Source: CAMTWB01 sp037441775 (GTDB lineage: Bacteria > Desulfobacterota > Syntrophia > Syntrophales > CAMTWB01). Taken from it: a stretch of 45,832 nt of DNA. Each line of letters opens with the position of its first letter. The stretch's first letter is position 1. Shown piece by piece: positions 32,363 to 41,249 of the stretch. A model generated the notes under the pieces. That model was given only the letters and a program-made list of their open reading frames with translations, was not told where the DNA came from and did no database searches. Made by a program: the position numbers and the translations under genes. The DNA lies in NCBI GenBank assembly GCA_037441775.1, contig JBBIRO010000024.1, positions 1 through 45,832 on the forward strand, given 5' to 3'.

Positions 32363-33514
32363 ATGACGAAATTGCGAATTAGCCTGTTTTTAATTGTTTT
32401 CATAAGTTTATACAGTGGCCTGCACTATTATCTTTACCTAAAAGCAATCGGCGCGCTGGCACTGGACGCTTCCGGCAAGGCGGCGCTGGGCGCCTTTTTT
32501 GTCCTGATGGTTCTGACGCCGATTTTAGTACGTTTGGCGGAGCACAACGGGCTCGATCCCCTGGCCCGTCTGCTGGGCTTCGGCGGCTACAGCTGGATGG
32601 GGTTTGCCTTCCTGTTTTTTTCGTTGGCGCTTATTTTTGATCTCTATCGCCTGATCATCTGGCTTTCATCCTTTTGGTTTGACCTCTCAGCGCTGATCAT
32701 CTCCCCCCGGACGAGATTTTTTCTGCCCGGCATTGCGGCGCTGGTAATCGCCGTCTTTGGCTTCTTCTCGGCTCAAAATGTCCGCCTGGAAACCTTGACG
32801 ATAGCCACGGAGAAACTGCCTGCTCAGGTCAACCGCCTGCGCCTGGCGTTTATTTCCGATGTTCATCTGGGGCTAATGGTAAGCCAGGAAAGACTGGCTC
32901 GGATTCTGGCCGTGGTTAACCAGGCCAGCCCGGACATGCTCATTTCCCTGGGGGACCTGGTGGACGGGCAGTTAAATCACGTCGAAGATTCGATGGAGCT
33001 GCTGGCAAAACAGGATTTTCCGATGGGGAAATACGCCATCTTAGGCAACCACGAATACTTTGTCGGCCTATCCCATTCGATGGCTCTGATCCGCCAGGCG
33101 GGCTTTACCCTGCTGCGCGACGAGATCACCAGCGTTGCAGGCGGGCTGATTCTGGTGGGAGTGGACGATCCGGTCGGCCGCCGGCTGGAACTGGCTTCCC
33201 CCCTTGACGAAGCTAGCCTTCTTATGCCGCTTCCCCGCGACCAGTTTATTCTTCTTCTAAAACATCAGCCTTACGTGAATGATAAAAGCCGGGGGCTCTT
33301 TGATCTTCAGATTTCAGGCCACACCCACGGGGGGCAGATCTTTCCGTTTTATCTTTTGACCAGGTTGTTTTTCACCTACGCTCGCGGTTTGTCAGATCTG
33401 GGCGGGGCTTCTTCCGTTTACGTCAGCCGGGGCAGCGGCACCTGGGGGCCTCCGATCCGTTTCCTCACCCCGCCGGAGGTAACGGTGATTGACCTGGTGC
33501 GGCCAAAACCCTGA
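32363..33514 (+). CDS. Membrane metallophosphoesterase (YkuE-like)
   Basis: The product (383 residues from ATG 32363) has about five N-terminal membrane helices, then a calcineurin-like phosphoesterase domain from about residue 160 with ISDVHLG, SLGDLVDG, ILGNHEYF and ISGHTHGGQIFPF. Related proteins hydrolyse lipid-linked or small phosphoester substrates at the membrane; the substrate is unknown. The start is uncertain: TTG 32372 has AAAGGA nine bases upstream, while ATG 32363 lies almost directly after the same sequence. It follows the nucleotidase gene and is convergent with the acyl-CoA dehydrogenase gene. Confidence 0.82.
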   Translation: MTKLRISLFLIVFISLYSGLHYYLYLKAIGALALDASGKAALGAFFVLMVLTPILVRLAEHNGLDPLARLLGFGGYSWMGFAFLFFSLALIFDLYRLIIWLSSFWFDLSALIISPRTRFFLPGIAALVIAVFGFFSAQNVRLETLTIATEKLPAQVNRLRLAFISDVHLGLMVSQERLARILAVVNQASPDMLISLGDLVDGQLNHVEDSMELLAKQDFPMGKYAILGNHEYFVGLSHSMALIRQAGFTLLRDEITSVAGGLILVGVDDPVGRRLELASPLDEASLLMPLPRDQFILLLKHQPYVNDKSRGLFDLQISGHTHGGQIFPFYLLTRLFFTYARGLSDLGGASSVYVSRGSGTWGPPIRFLTPPEVTVIDLVRPKP

Positions 33515-33529
33515 GAAAAGGGGCGAAAA

Positions 33530-34672
33530 CTATAGGCCCATGAAGCGGGCGGCGATGCCCTTCATGATCTCGTTGGTGCCGGCAAATATCCTGGTCACCC
33601 GGATATCCCGCCAGGCCCGGGCGATGGGATACTCCTCGCAGTAACCATAACCGCCATGCAGTTGCAGACAGCGATCGGCCGTCCGGAAGGCCATGTCGGT
33701 CGTCCAGTACTTGGCCATGGAAACCTCGACCACCAGTTCTTTTCCCTCCATATGATCGGCAATGAGTTTGTCCACAAAGGTTCTTCCCAGCTTGACTTCC
33801 GTGGCCATTTCCACCAGTTCGAACTGGGTGTGCTGGAATTTGGCGATTGGTTTGCCAAAGGCCACCCGTTCCTTGCAGTACTGGATGGTAAGCTCCAGCA
33901 TGAACTCCGCCGCCGCCACCGCCCCAATCGCGCAAACCAGCCGTTCCGGCTGGAGCTTCTGCATGAGTTTTACAAAACCGGTCCCCTTCGCGCCTAAACG
34001 GTTGCTCCGCGGAATGCGGCAGTCGGTGAAGTAAAGTTCTGCAGTATCCTGGCTGTGCCAGCCCACCTTCTTGATCTGTCGGCCCTTTTCAAAGCCGGGT
34101 GTACCTGCCTCGACCAGGTAGAGGTCAACGGCTACATGGGGGTTTTGGACCTGACTGTCCCGGGCGGCCAAAACCAGAAGATCGCAGTTGATGCCGTTGC
34201 TGATGAAGGTCTTCTGGCCGTTGATGATCACCTCGTCACCCGCCTCCACGGCGGCGGTTTTCATCGCCGCCAGATCGCTGCCGGCATTTGGCTCCGTCAT
34301 GGCAACCGCGGTGATGATGTCGCCAGAGACACATCCGGGGAGATACTTTCGTTTATGTTCTTCCGAGCCGAAAGCGGTGATGTAAGGAACGACAATGTCA
34401 CTGTGGAGGGCAGCCGCCAGACCGGAACAGTTGGTTTTGGTCATCTCCTCGATGAGGATGACCGAATAGAGAAAATCGCAGCCCAACCCGCCGTATTCCT
34501 CCGGGACGTCCAGGCAGAGAAAACCCTGGTCGCCCATCTTCTTCCAGGCGTTTCGGGGGACAATGCCGGCCTCTTCCCATTCCTCGACGTGGGGGATAAT
34601 TTCCTTTTCTAGAAATTTACGCAGCGATTCCCGGAATATCCGGTGTTCGTCAGTGTAGTTCAGTATCTCCAT
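33530..34672 (-). CDS. Acyl-CoA dehydrogenase
   Basis: The 380-residue flavoprotein has the family motifs AMTEPNAGSDLAAM and the C-terminal helix RIFAGTNEIMKGI. The usual medium-chain catalytic glutamate position in that helix is Ala364. As in long-chain and isovaleryl-CoA dehydrogenases, Glu243 in QPERLVCAIG is then the likely base. This hints at a bulky or branched substrate rather than a short straight chain. ATG 34672 has AGGAG seven bases upstream; upstream codons are open but not family-like. It is the last gene of the TetR-led operon and catalyses its first oxidation step. The electron acceptor is probably ETF. Confidence 0.92.
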   Translation of the reverse strand: MEILNYTDEHRIFRESLRKFLEKEIIPHVEEWEEAGIVPRNAWKKMGDQGFLCLDVPEEYGGLGCDFLYSVILIEEMTKTNCSGLAAALHSDIVVPYITAFGSEEHKRKYLPGCVSGDIITAVAMTEPNAGSDLAAMKTAAVEAGDEVIINGQKTFISNGINCDLLVLAARDSQVQNPHVAVDLYLVEAGTPGFEKGRQIKKVGWHSQDTAELYFTDCRIPRSNRLGAKGTGFVKLMQKLQPERLVCAIGAVAAAEFMLELTIQYCKERVAFGKPIAKFQHTQFELVEMATEVKLGRTFVDKLIADHMEGKELVVEVSMAKYWTTDMAFRTADRCLQLHGGYGYCEEYPIARAWRDIRVTRIFAGTNEIMKGIAARFMGL

Positions 34673-34698
34673 CGGCACACTCCTGTCAATATACCCTT

Positions 34699-35907
34699 TT
34701 AATGGCCATACCGGCCGATAATGGAAATGGCGCAGACATTTTGATGGGGAAAACCGCCTAAGTTGTGGGTTAGGCCGAAACGTGGGTTGGGAAGTTGCCG
34801 TTCTTTCGCCCGTCCCAAAAGCTGCAAATACATCTCGTAGATCATGCGCAGGCCGGAGGCGCCGATAGGATGGCCGAAACATTTGAGGCCGCCGTCGATC
34901 TGGGCGGGAATGGCGCCGTCGCGGTCATAGAAGCCATCCAGAACGTCCCGCCAGGCCTCTCCGCGGCGGGAAATATGCAGATCTTCATAGGTCACAAGCT
35001 CGGTAATCGAAAAACAGTCATGGAGTTCCATCATGTTGATTTCTTCCCGGGGGTTGGCAATTCCCGCTTCCGCGTAGGCCCGCTTGCTGCAGGCGCTGGT
35101 GGTGACGAAGTGCTCACCGTCCCACTCGTTAAAACCAGCCTCAAAACCGCTGCTTACCGCCAGTTGCACTGATTTTACCGTAACTATTTCCCCCTTGCCC
35201 AGCGCTTTGGCTACCTCCGGGGTGGTCACAATGGCGCAGGCGGCCCCGTCGCTGACTCCGCAGCAATCAAAAAGTCCCAGAGGGTGGGCAATAATCGGCG
35301 CCACCAGGATATTATCGATACTCACCTCTTTACGCAGATGGGCCTTGGGGTTCAAGGCGCCGTTGGCGTGGCTTTTCATGGAGACATGGGCCATTGCCCG
35401 TTTCAGGTCATTATCGGAAATCCGGAACTTGGCGGCGTAAGCTGAGGCAAGCTGGGCGAAAAGACCGGGGGCGCTGGCGTTGGGAAACCATTGCCAGCTC
35501 AAGGACCCGAAATTGGATCCGGCGCTGGGAAGGCCGCCATAACCGGTATCCTTGAGCTTTTCCACCCCCATAGCCAGGCAAATGTCATAGGCCCCTGAGG
35601 CCACGGCGTAGACGGCTCCGCGGAAGGCCTCCGTTCCGGTGGCGCAAAAGTTTTCTGTTCTGGTTATTGGTATATTAGGCAGGCGCAGGGTAACGCCCAA
35701 GGAAGTGGCGCTCTTCCCCAGGCCTATTTCCTCCATACAGGTGCCGAGCCAGGCCGCCTGGATTTCCTTCTTGGCTATGCCCGCATCGGCCAGGCACTCC
35801 TGAAAAGCTTCCACCATCAGTTCCTCTGCTCCCAAGTTCCAGCGTTCGCCGAATTTGGTGCAGCCCATGCCGATAATAGCCACCTTATCTTTTATTCCTG
35901 AAGCCAT
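34699..35907 (-). CDS. SCP2-type thiolase
   Basis: The 402-residue thiolase-superfamily protein has the nucleophile Cys88 in ITRTENFCATGTEAF, the histidine motif MMELHDCFSITE and GGLKCFGHPIGASGLRM near the C-terminus. This is the SCP2-thiolase / archaeal acetoacetyl-CoA-thiolase-like branch. Members of this branch often need a DUF35 partner, and one is fused in the next upstream protein of this operon. It could cleave a 3-ketoacyl-CoA or, in the other direction, supply acetoacetyl-CoA to an HMG-synthase-like partner. AAGGAGG before ATG 35907 decides the start over an upstream ATG eight codons earlier. Confidence 0.9.
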   Translation of the reverse strand: MASGIKDKVAIIGMGCTKFGERWNLGAEELMVEAFQECLADAGIAKKEIQAAWLGTCMEEIGLGKSATSLGVTLRLPNIPITRTENFCATGTEAFRGAVYAVASGAYDICLAMGVEKLKDTGYGGLPSAGSNFGSLSWQWFPNASAPGLFAQLASAYAAKFRISDNDLKRAMAHVSMKSHANGALNPKAHLRKEVSIDNILVAPIIAHPLGLFDCCGVSDGAACAIVTTPEVAKALGKGEIVTVKSVQLAVSSGFEAGFNEWDGEHFVTTSACSKRAYAEAGIANPREEINMMELHDCFSITELVTYEDLHISRRGEAWRDVLDGFYDRDGAIPAQIDGGLKCFGHPIGASGLRMIYEMYLQLLGRAKERQLPNPRFGLTHNLGGFPHQNVCAISIIGRYGH

Positions 35908-35944
35908 TTTTTGATCCTCCTTAGGCAGCATCTCCCTTTTCTAT

Positions 35945-38677
35945 TCAATTGCTCTGAAAAGTGAACAGTTTTCCGATGAGCTGGGCTTTCATTACATCCC
36001 CTTCGACCTTGAGCCGGCCGCTGCTGAAGGCCTTCATCCCGTCTAGCCTACCGGTGATCAGTTCCAAAAAGTCCTGCTCCGCCATTTTAATTATGGTGGT
36101 CGCCTTTTCGGCGGTTCCCGGGTCAACCCGGCAGGCGCCGTCCCTGACGGCAACCGACCAGTCTCCCCCGCCTGAACCGGTGATATGAAACTGGAAAACC
36201 AGATCCTTACCCGCGGCCGCCGCGGCATTGAAGGCTTGCGGCAACCGCGAAAATACGCCCCGGACATCCAGAGCTGTTCCCTCTTTCCGGTCGGTTGACT
36301 CTTTTTCGGCGACAACAGGGGTCACGAGGGCCATCACCGCGCCGGTAGCCTCGGGTATCTCCGCTGCGTTAGCGAGGGAATTGATCCGGTCCCAGTTGTC
36401 CCTTATGTCCTCCAAGGAAGGCGGGTTGAGCCGGTCGCCCAGTTGAACGCCCGTGGTGGTTAAGACCGCTGCTCGGCTGAAGAAACCGGCGGCCGCATTG
36501 AAAATTAGGCCGCTGTCCCGGCAGAGCCCGGAACAGAGATACATGGCGATGGCGACGACGAACTCCGGGGACATCTTTTGATAGATCGCGGGCGGCATGA
36601 TATCTTCCGTCAGCCGCGAGGCGGCTAGGGGCGCCAACGTATTCACTAAAATATTGTGCTTCCGTCCTTCCAGTTTGAGTGTGTTCATAAGTCCCACCAG
36701 GCCCATCTTGGCCGTGCTGTAATTGGTCTGGCCAAAGTTCCCGTAAAGTCCCGCAGCGGAGGTAGTCATGATTATTCTGCCGTAACCCTGCTCCTTCATC
36801 ACCCCGAAGGCTGGCTTGGTGACATGGAAGGCGCCGTTTAAGTGAACATCCAACACCGCTTGCCAGCTTTCTAGGTCCATTTTGGGGAAGCTCCTGTCCC
36901 GTAGGATTCCGGCGTTGTTAATCAAAATATCAACCCGGCCGAAGTGATCGAGGGCCGTCTTGATAACCGCTTCGCCGCCTTCCGGGGTTGTAACCGTGTC
37001 ATAACTGGCCACCGCCTGGCCGCCCTGGGCGACGATTTCGGCTACCACCAGGTCTGCCGGACGGGAAGATCCACTGCCCGTGCCATCCCGACTGCCGCCT
37101 AAATCATTTACCACGACTTTAGCCCCCCGCCGGGCCATCTCCAGGGCGTAGGCCCTTCCTAACCCGCCGCCCGCACCAGTTATCACCGCCACCTGGCCGT
37201 CAAAACGAATCTCCGGCTCGAAAGCGGCGCCGGGCCGGGGTACCGCTTTCCAGAAATAACCGGAAAATCCCCGTTCGTCGTCAACAAATCTGCGCCGGAA
37301 GGACATGGCGACGGGCGCTCCCACCTTGACGTCGGCCAGTTCGCAGTCGGTAAAATCGGCCATAAAGCGGCCGCCGCCTTCAAACTGTATCATGCCGTAA
37401 ATGGCCGGCGGGTCCACGGAAACGGCCAACATGTCGCCGGTAAAGGTCTTCACTTTTGCGGGTACTTGAGCAAACTCGTAATCATCCTGGCAGTGGATCG
37501 CCCCGCAGGCCGGGTTGACGCAGATATCCATTTTGGGAAACTGCGGTGTACCGCAGTTTCGGCACTTTCCGCCCGTCAGACCCAGGATCATTTTACGGTT
37601 GCGCCAGAGGGCGGTCATGGCCGTCTGCGTCGGCGCCTCCCCCCGGATACCCATTTCCGGATCAATCAAACCGCGGAATTTCAAGAATTTAAGATAATTA
37701 TCGGTAGTCTTTTTATATGCCAGCGATCCCGCGACGCCGCGACGCGCTCTGAGCCTGGTGATGTTATCCGTGACGCGAAACATAAGGGCGTCTGAACCCT
37801 GTCCAAAACCGGCCAAAAGCAGCAACTGGCCCGGCTCGGCCTTCTCCAGGGCTGAGATGAACATGACCAGGGCATGAGCCGCTCCGGTTTCACCGCAAAC
37901 ATCGTGGAGGTTGTCCACCAGCTGCTTCGGGGTCGCGCCAATTGCTTTGGCAATCGCCCGGTGTTCCGCCTTGAAAATGCAGGGGAAGGCAAGCTGGTCA
38001 ACCTTATCTATGGTGATATCGAGTTTCTTCAGGAGACCCTGAATCGCCTCGGGGATTATCTTGCCGTAGCCCTCTTCCCGCGCCCAGCGTTCCTCCCACA
38101 TGTAGTCGAAAGGGTGCTGCGCTCCCCGATAGTGATCCACAAAGTCGTAAGATACGCTATGCGATCCAAGAAATTCGGCGATCACCTCTTCCTGGCCGAC
38201 CATCAGCGCAGCCGCGCCATCGCCAAACCACAGTTCGTAAAAAGATCCGGGCTTGGTTTCCCTCTTGTCGGCGGCGGCAACCAGAATATTTTTCGACGGG
38301 TTTCCCGCCGCCACCTCCAGCGCTGTCAAAAGCCCGCTGGTTCCCGCCCGGAGACAGGAGGTAAAATCCGCTGTCTCCATATCGCTTGCGAGATTCAGAG
38401 CCGTCGCCAGGATGCCCGCGTTTTGTCGATCCGCAAAAGGAAGGGTCGTTGAGCACAAATAGCTTACGTTTATGAGGGACTTGTCTTTTCCCGTAAGGCA
38501 GTCCTGTGCCGCGGCCACCGCCATGGTCAGGCTGTCCTCGTCGTGGTTACACATCGACCGTTCGCCCTGGGCAACCATTATGATCGCCGGGGCAAACCAG
38601 CCCATTGCCTGAAAGACGGCCATCCGGTTCAGCCTCAGCCGGGGGATATAAGCGCCGTAAGACGTGATTCCTGTCAT
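35945..38677 (-). CDS. Four-domain fusion: HMG-CoA-synthase/KAS III-like, DUF35, SDR dehydrogenase, SCP2
   Basis: The 910-residue protein has four modules. Residues 1-335 are a thiolase-fold HMG-CoA-synthase/KAS III-like domain with candidate nucleophile Cys108 (ADFTSCLRAGTSG). Residues 355-480 are DUF35 with a zinc ribbon (Cys372, 375, 386, 391) and OB fold. Residues 490-765 are an SDR (TGAGGGLGRAY at 500; NNAG at 587; Ser640-Tyr653-Lys657), close to the (3R)-hydroxyacyl-CoA dehydrogenase of peroxisomal MFE-2. Residues 800-910 are an SCP2 lipid-binding domain. It likely binds, oxidises and condenses or cleaves a CoA thioester. I know no characterised enzyme with this order. Confidence 0.87.
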   Translation of the reverse strand: MTGITSYGAYIPRLRLNRMAVFQAMGWFAPAIIMVAQGERSMCNHDEDSLTMAVAAAQDCLTGKDKSLINVSYLCSTTLPFADRQNAGILATALNLASDMETADFTSCLRAGTSGLLTALEVAAGNPSKNILVAAADKRETKPGSFYELWFGDGAAALMVGQEEVIAEFLGSHSVSYDFVDHYRGAQHPFDYMWEERWAREEGYGKIIPEAIQGLLKKLDITIDKVDQLAFPCIFKAEHRAIAKAIGATPKQLVDNLHDVCGETGAAHALVMFISALEKAEPGQLLLLAGFGQGSDALMFRVTDNITRLRARRGVAGSLAYKKTTDNYLKFLKFRGLIDPEMGIRGEAPTQTAMTALWRNRKMILGLTGGKCRNCGTPQFPKMDICVNPACGAIHCQDDYEFAQVPAKVKTFTGDMLAVSVDPPAIYGMIQFEGGGRFMADFTDCELADVKVGAPVAMSFRRRFVDDERGFSGYFWKAVPRPGAAFEPEIRFDGQVAVITGAGGGLGRAYALEMARRGAKVVVNDLGGSRDGTGSGSSRPADLVVAEIVAQGGQAVASYDTVTTPEGGEAVIKTALDHFGRVDILINNAGILRDRSFPKMDLESWQAVLDVHLNGAFHVTKPAFGVMKEQGYGRIIMTTSAAGLYGNFGQTNYSTAKMGLVGLMNTLKLEGRKHNILVNTLAPLAASRLTEDIMPPAIYQKMSPEFVVAIAMYLCSGLCRDSGLIFNAAAGFFSRAAVLTTTGVQLGDRLNPPSLEDIRDNWDRINSLANAAEIPEATGAVMALVTPVVAEKESTDRKEGTALDVRGVFSRLPQAFNAAAAAGKDLVFQFHITGSGGGDWSVAVRDGACRVDPGTAEKATTIIKMAEQDFLELITGRLDGMKAFSSGRLKVEGDVMKAQLIGKLFTFQSN

Positions 38678-38757
38678 TTCAATACCTCCTTCCGGAATCG
38701 CCGCAGTCAGGTGCGGCCCTCATCAATTAAAGAAAAGACGATTTTTACCTGTTCGTC

Positions 38758-40509
38758 CTATTTGATCTTCTCTAGAACATCGTTCATTAAACCGCCCAAA
38801 TCCGCGTATTCTTTGGCCTCCGTGATATCCTTGAGGCGTTCCCAGGATTGGGCCACTTCCTCGGCGGAGGGCGGTTTCGCGCCGTCGCCCAGAAGAATGC
38901 CCGGAGCGGTCATCAGCGCGGCCCGGTTATAGCGGCCCATACCGGCATTGTAGATCCCGCCGGACTGCTCGCATTGTTCCGAAGAGAGGTAAAGAATCAG
39001 CGGGGCTACAAACTCGGGCTTCATCTGTTCGAGGGCCTCCGCCGGCAGAATATCCGCCATCAAGCGCGAGGCCGCCACCGGAGCAACCGTGTTTAACTTG
39101 ATGTTATACTTGGCGCCCTCAAGCTTGAGCGCGTTCATGAAACCCACCAGCGCCATCTTGGCCGCGCTGTAGTTGGTCTGGCCGAAGTTTCCGTAGAGTC
39201 CAGCGGCCGAGGTAGTAAAGATGATCCGACCATAGCCCTGCTCCTTCATAGCGACAAAAGCGGGCCGCGTCACATTGTAGGCGCCGTGGAGATGGACATC
39301 GAGCACCCCCTGCCAGTTATTGGGCTCCATCTTAAGGAAGGTCTTGTCCCGAAGGATTCCTGCGTTGTTGATCAGGATATCCACCCGGCCAAATCGTTCC
39401 AGGGCCGCCTTGACGATGTTTTCGCCTCCGGCCGGGCTGGTTATGCTGTCATAGTTGGCCACCGCCTCGCCTCCCAGAGCCTTGATTTCAGCGACCACCG
39501 CATCAGCGGGACTTGACGTGCCGCCACCAAGACCATCTTTCGAGCCGCCAAAATCGTTAACCAAAACCTTTGCTCCCCGCCGGGCCAATTCCAGCGCATA
39601 GACCCGGCCCAGGGCGCCCCCGGCGCCGGTGATTATTGCTACCCGTCCGTCAAACAGCACCTCGTTTTTGGGAATCTCGCCATACTGGAAAATACCAAGA
39701 TCTATCACGATTTCACCGGTATTGGCGTTCACCACCTGCCAAAGGGCCTCTCCCTCCCGGATTTTCCAGATTAGAATCCGGATGGGATCCCCGGGATAGA
39801 GGGGCTTTGTAAACCGACAGGTGAAACGGCGCACCAGCTCCGGCTGACCCGGCGTAAGCTTGGCCATCAAAGCCCGGCAGGCATACCCGTGGGTGCAAAG
39901 GCCATGCATGATGGGCTTGGCAAAACCGGCCATCTGGGCAAAATCGGGATCCACATGAAGCGGGAAGAAGTCCCCGGAAAGCCGGTACAGGAGGGGCTGA
40001 TCCGGCGACGGCCGGGCATCAACCATAAAATCAGGTTCGCGTATTGGAATGGTCACCTCGGCAGGCGGCGCGTCCGGGCCGCCGAAGTTGCCGTCAAAGC
40101 GACTGAAAATCTGAATTATATTGGTGAATAGCTTCTGGCCGCTGGAGTGGCAGGTATCGCTTTCGGCGACAATGATTGCCCCTTTGGGCCCCTTGTCGAA
40201 ATAGTTTGTTATCCTTCCTTCGGTAATCAGCTTACCCGAGGTGGGAATCGGATTGTGGAATATCAGATCCTGACTTCCGTGGAGGACGCCCGCCAGGTTG
40301 ATGTTGGCGGCTATGGCCGCCTCGCCCAGAAACTCAAAGATGGTCGCGATTGAAAAGGTGGGAATGACCTTAAGATTTTTTTCGTAAACAAAATCCAGTT
40401 CCTCAAATCCGGCCCCGACCCCCAGGGCATAGAGAATGGGATCCCGCCAGGTATATTCCTTGGTTATGGGGCCAATTTTTTTGCCGATTGCATCCATGTT
40501 GAGAGCCAT
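38758..40509 (-). CDS. Hydratase 2 - SDR fusion (MFE-2 modules in reversed order)
   Basis: The 583-residue product has a double-hotdog enoyl-CoA hydratase 2 (about 1-278) followed by an SDR dehydrogenase (about 287-560). The hydratase motif reads YRLSGDFFPLHVDP with Asp180 and His185 conserved, while the Asn of the usual GDWNPLH is Phe182. The SDR shows TGAGGALGRVYALELARRG and Ser434-Tyr447-Lys451. In eukaryotic MFE-2 the SDR comes first and the hydratase second, so the order is reversed. It should hydrate a 2-enoyl-CoA to the (3R)-hydroxyacyl-CoA and oxidise it. It lies second in the operon. Confidence 0.9.
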   Translation of the reverse strand: MALNMDAIGKKIGPITKEYTWRDPILYALGVGAGFEELDFVYEKNLKVIPTFSIATIFEFLGEAAIAANINLAGVLHGSQDLIFHNPIPTSGKLITEGRITNYFDKGPKGAIIVAESDTCHSSGQKLFTNIIQIFSRFDGNFGGPDAPPAEVTIPIREPDFMVDARPSPDQPLLYRLSGDFFPLHVDPDFAQMAGFAKPIMHGLCTHGYACRALMAKLTPGQPELVRRFTCRFTKPLYPGDPIRILIWKIREGEALWQVVNANTGEIVIDLGIFQYGEIPKNEVLFDGRVAIITGAGGALGRVYALELARRGAKVLVNDFGGSKDGLGGGTSSPADAVVAEIKALGGEAVANYDSITSPAGGENIVKAALERFGRVDILINNAGILRDKTFLKMEPNNWQGVLDVHLHGAYNVTRPAFVAMKEQGYGRIIFTTSAAGLYGNFGQTNYSAAKMALVGFMNALKLEGAKYNIKLNTVAPVAASRLMADILPAEALEQMKPEFVAPLILYLSSEQCEQSGGIYNAGMGRYNRAALMTAPGILLGDGAKPPSAEEVAQSWERLKDITEAKEYADLGGLMNDVLEKIK

Positions 40510-40539
40510 ATTTCCCTCCCTTTCAATTAGGTGCGCAAA

Positions 40540-41178
40540 TTAGGTTTGTCTGGCCTCCCTAGCGGTAAAGGCCGGGATATGAATAAACATGAGGGTTTCT
40601 TTTACCAGGGCGGCATATTCCTCATGGGAATCCCTGGTGATCGAGCGGTAAAATTCTTCCCCGGAAATAAAGGTATGGATGGAGTTCATTACCGCCCAGA
40701 CCTCCATGGACACCCGGGTAGATAAGGTTTTTTTGTCGGTGATTAAGCCCATCGAACGGGCAATATCGGCGGTGAATTCGGTAACCTTGAAATCCAGGTT
40801 TCCTTCGTAGCGGGTTTTGCTAATATACCGAAGCAAAATAAGATTGGAAATTTCGGGATGTTCAAAAAGATAATCCGTCATCCTGTCGATTGCAATGGCC
40901 ATGCGCTCAGCCAAGGGCAAGCCCCTGATCTCCTTCTCCACGGCAATTAGCTTTTGCTTCAGATCTTTAGTAATATCGATTATTGCCGCTTCGTAGAGAT
41001 CCTTTTTATCTCCCCAGTGATAATGTAGTGTGGAGATATCGATCCCCGTTTCTTGGGCAATCATTCTGGTGGTCGTCCCGTGATATCCGTAATACCCAAA
41101 AACGCGGCGGGCGCTCTGGAGAATTCTCGCCTTCGTGGATTCCGGATCACGGCGGGCCTTCTCGAGGGGAGTAGCCAT
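40540..41178 (-). CDS. TetR-family transcriptional regulator
   Basis: The 212-residue product has an N-terminal helix-turn-helix (KARILQSARRVFGYYGYHGT, then MIAQETGIDISTLHYHWGDKKDLYEAA) and an all-helical ligand domain, as in TetR regulators. As first gene of the operon, with gaps of 30, 80, 37 and 26 bp between the five genes, it probably represses its own operon and releases it when an acyl-CoA or related ligand binds, like FadR or PsrA of this family. A TTG at 41193 and a GTG at 41181 are alternative starts; ATG 41178 is chosen by position. Confidence 0.88.
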   Translation of the reverse strand: MATPLEKARRDPESTKARILQSARRVFGYYGYHGTTTRMIAQETGIDISTLHYHWGDKKDLYEAAIIDITKDLKQKLIAVEKEIRGLPLAERMAIAIDRMTDYLFEHPEISNLILLRYISKTRYEGNLDFKVTEFTADIARSMGLITDKKTLSTRVSMEVWAVMNSIHTFISGEEFYRSITRDSHEEYAALVKETLMFIHIPAFTAREARQT

Positions 41179-41198
41179 CACCTTGTTCCACAAATAAG

Positions 41199-41212
41199 TT
41201 CAATCGTTTGAT
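41199..41212 (-). promoter_or_regulatory. Candidate TetR operator
   Basis: TTCAATCGTTTGAT is an imperfect palindrome (10 of 14 positions symmetric; TCAA-N4-TTGA arms) in the leader between the -10 box and the regulator's start codon. TetR-type repressors bind such sites. This is a candidate on position and symmetry only. Confidence 0.35.
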
Positions 41213-41219
41213 GGAGGGA

Positions 41220-41248
41220 AGAATACTGCTTGTCAATCGCGCTGTCAA
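41220..41248 (-). promoter_or_regulatory. Sigma-70 promoter of the TetR-led operon
   Basis: On the minus strand TTGACA (41243-41248) and TATTCT (41220-41225) are separated by exactly 17 bp. Directly upstream lies a perfect 13-bp tandem repeat, AATTTTTAATTGG twice (41250-41275), which on the minus strand gives A-rich tracts like an UP element. Transcription would start near 41213. Confidence 0.7.
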
Positions 41249-41249
41249 G

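Noticed and set aside
34673..34882. N-terminal extension of the acyl-CoA dehydrogenase by 70 residues
   Set aside because: It overlaps the 3' end of the thiolase gene and AGGAG precedes the internal ATG at 34672, which matches family length.
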